A DNA stretch of 64,000 bases from Symbiodinium natans (taxonomy: Eukaryota; Sar; Dinophyceae; Suessiales; Symbiodiniaceae), in contig CAJNDS010000388.1 of assembly GCA_905221605.1 (NCBI GenBank), forward strand, positions 62,001 to 126,000, given 5' to 3'. The translations under genes were made by a program, and so were the position numbers. The notes under the pieces were generated by a model. That model was not told the origin of the DNA and did not search any database. It saw only the letters and a program-made list of their open reading frames with translations. Numbering within the stretch: the first letter of the stretch is position 1; every line of letters starts with the position of its first letter. Of the stretch, positions 48,042 through 54,700 are shown one piece after another.

Positions 48042-48264
48042 GGTTTAGGGTTTAGGGTTTAGGGTTTAGGGTTTAGGGTTTAGGGTTTAGTGTGCGGCAT
48101 GGCATTTCCAACTCCAGGCTTCATCATTTGGGGTTGAAGAGTGGAGCAGTTACAGCCCTACACCCTCAGCCCTCAATCCACTTTCCAAGCACTGCTGAGG
48201 GGTTAGTAGGTTTTAGGGTTTAGGGTTTAGGGTTTAGGGTTTAGGGTTTAGGGTTTAGGGTTTA
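48042..48264 (+). repeat. Two TTTAGGG arrays with an embedded near-repeat
   Basis: TTTAGGG runs at about 48042-48090 and 48215-48264. A related phrase (CTGAGGGTTAGTAGGTTTTAGGG) occurs near 48197 and again near 48358, showing a local duplication just upstream of the retroelement insertion. Confidence 0.7.
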
Positions 48265-48385
48265 ATCCAGGAAAGTACAGAATCCAAGCACCATGTGAGG
48301 GGGGGGGGCGTCGGTTCGAATCTGCTTTCTGACCCCCAGTCACACCGAGGTGTGTGCTGAGGGTTAGTAGGTTTTAGGGCTTAGG

Positions 48386-48390
48386 GTTAC
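48386..48390. repeat. Target-site duplication, left copy (GTTAC)
   Basis: Five bases GTTAC directly before the 5' LTR, identical to 57817-57821 after the 3' LTR. Five bp is the usual copia integrase stagger. Confidence 0.95.
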
Positions 48391-48711
48391 TGAAGAATAT
48401 CAGCCACATGAAGCATGAAGTTGGGCAAGATTCCAGTCGACCTCGCTGCACGCTCAAGGGAAGGCTACGAGAACAAGCCCTTGGGTCAGACATGTTTTCA
48501 GGTGACAAAGTCACAACACATGAGGCACGCAAAACGCAGAGCCAAGTGTGAATCAAGCAAAGACATAAGTCGCTTTTAGACCAGTGTACACAACCATAAG
48601 CATAGTGCTTACTTTTCTGGTCGCGCAGCAGGAGTAAAACATCGTGCGTTCAGCCATGGATTTCAATCGCCGATGTGTCTCTGCATAGACACTCAATTCG
48701 ACATTTCAGCA
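48391..48711 (+). repeat. 5' long terminal repeat, 321 bp
   Basis: Starts TGAAGAATATCAG and ends CATTTCAGCA, so TG...CA ends. It differs from the 3' LTR at 48584 (G versus C at 57689) and 48641 (A versus G at 57746). It should hold promoter and polyadenylation signals; no clear TATA box was seen. Confidence 0.97.
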
Positions 48712-48725
48712 GGTTATGCCAGCCC
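48712..48725 (+). promoter_or_regulatory. Primer binding site, initiator-tRNA-Met anticodon-loop type
   Basis: GGTTATGCCAGCCC begins right after the 5' LTR. GGTTATG is the reverse complement of the CATAACC of the initiator Met tRNA anticodon loop. Drosophila copia uses this half-tRNA mode of priming. The polyprotein start codon at 48716 lies inside the site. Confidence 0.7.
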
Positions 48726-51700
48726 AATCTACGCTTAATCGCCAAGCAGAAGATCCAGATGGAGCTGCAAGCTTGGAGCAAGCGGATGAAACTGCGGGCG
48801 TGACCAGTGGCATAGTGAATGGGGCCGCCTTGGAACCTGGTGGCTCGACCGCGGAAGGGTCCCGAAATGATGCTCCGACGTCCAGCAGCGGCATGGGAGA
48901 TCCGGAACCTCAAGCGGTGGTTCGAGATGAGCGAGCGCCTCGGGCAGAATACTCTTATGGGACCATGCCAAGAAGCCTGGTGAGCCAACAAGTGAGTGAT
49001 TTCGAAGGTGCTGCAATTGATGGTGGTACTGCTAGTGGTGGAAATGTGGCGCAGAACTTGGAAGCTGCAAGTGTGGGGATGAGAGCTGGTGCTAATGTAG
49101 ACGCCCAAGGCGCCCGAAGCACAGTTGATCCAGCGCACCTGCAACCACAACGAGAAGCTGTGCTGGAGCCAAATCCACTTCTGGTTGGTGCTGGAGATGC
49201 AGGAGATAGAGATGTGGGCTCGGCTGGATTCATGACGCCGAGATCTTTGAGAGCGACTGGAGTGGAGCGCCAGTACGGCTCAGTGGCTGGACATTTCCAG
49301 CAATTTTCACGAGGAGAAGGAGAACAGTGGCCAAGGTGGATGCAGCGCTTGACTGATATGTTCAGGGCCCCTCCAGTGCCAGCAACCTGGATCCCAAGCC
49401 ACTTGCCATCTCCGATGTCTGAAGTGAGATCTAGGCCCGGAAGAGGCGACGGAATTCGAGCAGCGCCAAGTCCTGACACGTTAGTGCAGGGGCCAACAGC
49501 GAAGCCACCGTCTCCGCCTAGTTCGTCCAGCGTGCCGGCCGAGGCTATCCAAGCTGAAGTTCAACGTCAGCTGGGTGGATTACTAGAAAGGCTGCAGCGA
49601 TCTGAGGCTGAGAATGCCCGTTTGCAAAAGCAACTGGAGCAACGAGATCAAGAGGATCGAGCCGCGACCACAGCGCCTAATCCCCCAGCACCTCGAGCTC
49701 CTACCGAATCACCCGTCCCACCAGTACCTCAAGCACCTCATCCTCCTCGTGTTCTACGACCTCCCAACGTACATGGAGTTTTCACAGAACCTGGCGTAGA
49801 AGTAGGCCCCAGAGAACCCCAATCCTCGCAGTGTATGGCGCCGATGACAGGATCGTTGCGACCTCCAGAACTACGAGAAGAAGCACGTCGAGATCTGCTA
49901 GGAAGTTTGTGGGGTGAAATTTCAGGGCGATTGGGAGCGAGTCGGGATGGAGTAGCAGAAAGAGGTGGAGGACGAGAAGGGCAAGGTCAAGTAGAACTGG
50001 AGCCACGGAGGACTTCACCAGAGGGAAGGGGACTTGATGGGTTTGAGGGTCGTAACGCTATGGGCTCGACAATGCCAATTTCCAATCCCTCATTGCCTCA
50101 GAGTCCGCCCAATCTGCTAGATGCGATTACGAAGAGCATCCAACAGCTGCAGGAACTGCAAGTGCAATCCTTTCGAAAGGAAGAGGATGGAAGCCCAGAG
50201 CAGGTGAAGTCGACTGTTCCTGCCCTTCCATTTCTCAAGGCGCCACAAGGAGATGCTGCAGGAGTACAACTACAAGATTGGCTGTCCTTGGTGAGCACGT
50301 GCATGCAGGACCTTTCAGCGTCGTCTGGTGCTTGGTGGGAGGATGTGGTTAGGGAGGTCGGAGTAGCGTATGCCCGGTGGTTGTCAGCCACCCCCCTGGA
50401 GCGACTGCAGATCTACCCGCATAAGGACTCCGTCTACACCACCGGCCGCTGGACACGAATCAATGCGCGAGCCTGCACCTTGGTTTTGGCTTCGCTAGAT
50501 GATGCAGTCAAGGAGGATCTGGTTGGGAGAAGATCGACGCAGAGCATGATTGCCTTGTTGTTTAGGCTGCACACGGTGTATCAGCCAGGCGGCCCTCATG
50601 AGAGGGCGAAGATCCTACAAGTCCTTCAGGACCCTCCGGTTCCGGAGACGTTGGCGCAGTGCCTCGCAACACTGAGAACGTGGCCAAGGTCAATGCAACG
50701 CTGCGAGGACATGGGCATGACGCACCCAGATGGATCGGTCTTGGCCAAGGCTTTGACAGCAGTAACGGCGAAGTTCCTTTCTGGGAGTCAAGATGCCAGT
50801 TTTCGAACTCAGCTGCTGAGATCGACATTGCGAATCGATGGGCAGCCCTCCATGACCAGCGTCCATCAGTATCAACAACACCTGCAGGCGGAGATTGAGA
50901 ACCTTATAGCAGCTGGAGGGGATCCTGGAGCAAGCAATCCAAAGCTTCGAGCAGTGATGCCAAGATCTGGAGCAGAGCAAGGAGATCCTCAACAGTCGAC
51001 CAAGGGAAAGCCTGCTTGCAGATACTTCTTCAAGGCGCAAGGATGCCGCCGAGGAGCCAAATGCCCGTATGGCCACGACATGGGGACATTGAGCAAGGGA
51101 GAAAAATCAAAGAAGTGTTTGGTTTGTGGTAGTGAAGAACATCGACAACGTGAATGTCCCACAACAAAGCCGCAAAGACCTCCCAAAGCTTCAGCCGATG
51201 GGAGCCCCAAGAGTACATCCTCGACTACCCAGGCTACGGCACCACGGGCGCAGCAGGTCACGTTTGAAGATCAAGTTCCCCCAGAAGCAGGACAGCCAAT
51301 TCAAGGAGATCCGGTATGGACCATGGAAGCCTTGCTGAAGGCAGCTGCCCAGGTCGTCCAGGCAACCCCGACATCTTCACCTTCGGAGCCAAAAGCGCCG
51401 AGCATGAAGGTTATGACGCTGAAGAAGAACGACACGGCGCACTTGGATGTGGAGGACGTCTACGCCTTGATGGATTCCGGAGCCACACATCCCCTTCGAC
51501 GAGCTTGGACAGATGAAGAATGGTGGAATGCATCGCCGGTGGTAGTGACCTTGGCTGGGGGGGAGAGCGTGTCGCTGAGGATGAATGAAGGTGGAACCCT
51601 GTTGGTGCCTTCTACTGGAAGGGAAGGGACAGCTCCAATAGTGCCCCTTGGATCCCTGGTGCAGCAGCTCGGGTACACTCTGGAGTGGAACTCGAAGAAG

Positions 51701-54700
51701 TGCCGGTTGGTTGGTCGAGCGGGTGATGTTCATCATCTTCGAGTACGTAACGGATGTCCGGAGGTCGCGGAGTGCCAAGCCCTGAACCTCATTGCCAGGC
51801 TCGAGGAGGAGAAGTTGAGCAGCTTAAAGACCAACGTCGCCAACACCAAGGAGAGAGTTCGACAGGCTGCAGTGTCTTTGAACAAGACGTGGTTCGATCA
51901 TCTGATTCAGTTCTGTCGCAGTGATCGAGCCACAGACGCTGTGCAGGCAGTTGGTGAAGCCCCTTTCTTCCAGGAGGTGCCCTTACCCGCCAAACAAGGA
52001 CTCACAGAAGGATATCCCGAAGGCAACGGCTGGGACGCGCTCAGGGGCCTGACGCACCTCAACAGAAGAGCCAGGAAACGACTTCATGAATCAGACCGGT
52101 GGATTGTGCACCTCTTCGCCGGAAAGCAGGCCCGAGAGGAGTACAAGTACCTGGAAAAGAATGGCTACGTGCTCCTGGAGTTGGACATCGAGAGGGGGTC
52201 TTCGCACGACTTAATGAACCCAGCAGTGTGGAGGGCATTGGAATGGGCAGCACGCCGGGGAAAAATCAGCGGGGTAATTGGAGGACCACCTTGTCGAACC
52301 TACTCTCTGCTGAGATACAAATCCCCGGGCCCCGCTCCTGTGCGTTCCAACGACTACCCGTACGGCGGCTGGGAAGGTCAATCTGCGGCAGATGAAAGCT
52401 TGGTTATCAAGGACACTGCCTTGTATGTGCGGATGATCTACCTGCATGCTTTGTCTACGGCAGGGAAGGTGGTGGCCTTTTCAAGTCTTGACCAGAACAA
52501 GGAAGTTGCCTTCTTGCTGGAGCAGCCGAGAGATCCTCAGGAGTACTTGCCTTGGGACCACGAGCTACATGCTCGCGCAGTGAGCTTCTGGCGAAGTGGA
52601 ATGTGGCACAGCTATGCCCAGGAAGCTGGCCTCGCAATGTACTCGCTGGAGCAGGGCGCCCTTGGACATCAAACACGTAAGCCGACCACGCTGGGAACGA
52701 ACCTCGCAGCCCTCAGCTACCTGAATGGATTGAAGACCGAAGGCAGCCTCGAACCGTGGTCGGGACAATCCCATGAATTGGCAGCATGGGCTCCCGAGCT
52801 AGTAGAGGCGATCGTGAAGGCACTGATCACCCATGGGAAAGTACCACGGATGTTGGCTATGTCAGTGGAGCAATGGAAAGATCATGTACGACGAGGGCAT
52901 CTCCCATTTAGGAGAGATTGCTTGACGTGTGTGCAGGCCGGCGCCACGGGAAGGAGGCATTCCAAAGTAGAACATCCCGATGCCTTTGTCCTCACCACGG
53001 ATTTATCTGGACCACTGAAACAACATGGACTTGATTCTCATGGAAGAGGTCGTGCTCCAAAGAAATTCCCCTACCTCTTCGTAGCAAAGCTGAGAATGCC
53101 GCGAAGCTTTGTTGATGATGGTCGAGGAGTGGGAGTGGAATTTGAACTGCCGGAAGTCTCTCGAAGTGAAATGGAGGAGCCGGACGATGGTCTAGCCGTC
53201 CAGCACGAGGAGGACCCAACTGCATTAAGCCCTGGTGAAGTTCGTGAAGACGAAGAAATGGACGACGACGAAAGGGAACCAGAAGGATTCGTTGAGATCG
53301 AGAACCCGGACCCACCAGCCGGCAACCACGCGATGTTTGAAGATGACCAAACGGCCCCCGAGATGGTGAACCTGATCTTCGCAACTGGCCTGGTAGACAA
53401 CAAGAGCGCTACGGTCCTGGAAGCGATTCAAGATGTGGTGCACTACCTCCAAGCCTATAACATCCCGATCTTGAGGTTCCACTGTGATCGGTCCATGGAG
53501 TTCTTTGCGAAAGGGTCAAGGAGGTGGATTAAGGACCAAGGGATAAGAATGACTAGCAGCGAAGGAGGAGAACATCAGTCTAATGGAGCTGCAGAAAACA
53601 CGGTGAGGTGGGTCAAGCAAAGGGCAAGGACGCTGTTAGCTGGAGCCCGACTACCACAACAACTATGGCCGAGTGCAGCACAGTATGCGTCTGCCCAACA
53701 GCGAGCAGACGTACTGGGATTTGAGACAAAATTGGCTGCCCCCTTTGGATCCAAGGTCCTCATCAAGAAGAAGTCCTATGTCGGGGCGCATCATGGTGGA
53801 AAATTGGATGACTTAGCACCACGGTGGGAGGAGGGCTACTACCTGGGGCTTTCTGACACTGTGCGCGGAGGTCACCTCGTCTTTGTGGAAAACGAAGGTA
53901 CTCGGTTCTTGCACACTTTGCACGTGAGGCCACATCTACACGACCCTGGACCTCCAGAAGACATAATGGAAGCCGAACCTCCTCGAGAACCACGACGAAG
54001 GCTTCGAGAAAAGACCCCAGGCCTGTCGACAATTACCACCATGCATCAAGTAAGCCCCGTGGAAATCGAAGAAGAGCTACGAAAGGAAGCAGAGAAGGTG
54101 TTGCAAGACTGGAACATGGAGAGAGCGGAGGACTTGGTGATCCAAGCTTGTGCACTACTTCCCAATGTGGCCAATAAGTACGGCGTGTTTCGGCATGGAG
54201 GTGTTATGGGATTGACGAGAGCCTCCTACGAGTACCCATGGATAGCCAAGGTGATGGTCCGAATCATCCAGGAGGTTGATCCAGATGCAGAGTTTGCGTC
54301 GATCTACTTGTCGGTGGATGGAGATAAAGGCCTTCACATGGATTCCCGCAACGAAGCCGGAACCTATAACTACGTGTACCCCCTCCGACTTCCACGCCGA
54401 GGAGGAGATCTATGGATTGAGCTGTGCAATGGAGATGTGATTGCAGGAAAGATCCTGGAGCTCAAGGACAAAGCCGGAAAATCCCACCATGGCACGGCAT
54501 TGGGACTGAAAGAGAGCGAGCTCATGTCCTTCAATCCGAGGAGGAGACACGCAGTGATGCCGTGGAAAGGAGGCCCTGGAGAACGCATAACGATCATTGG
54601 ATACACCCCAGCGAGGGTGGGACGACTTACGACTGCAGACAAGGACCAGTTGGCCAACTTGGGCTTCAGCGCGCCCGTGGACCTAACCGACGACGTGGTT

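Noticed and set aside
48374-48556. Minus-strand open frame repeated at 57473-57661
   Set aside because: It lies in the LTRs, so it is duplicated by the element's structure. No protein family or start context supports it.
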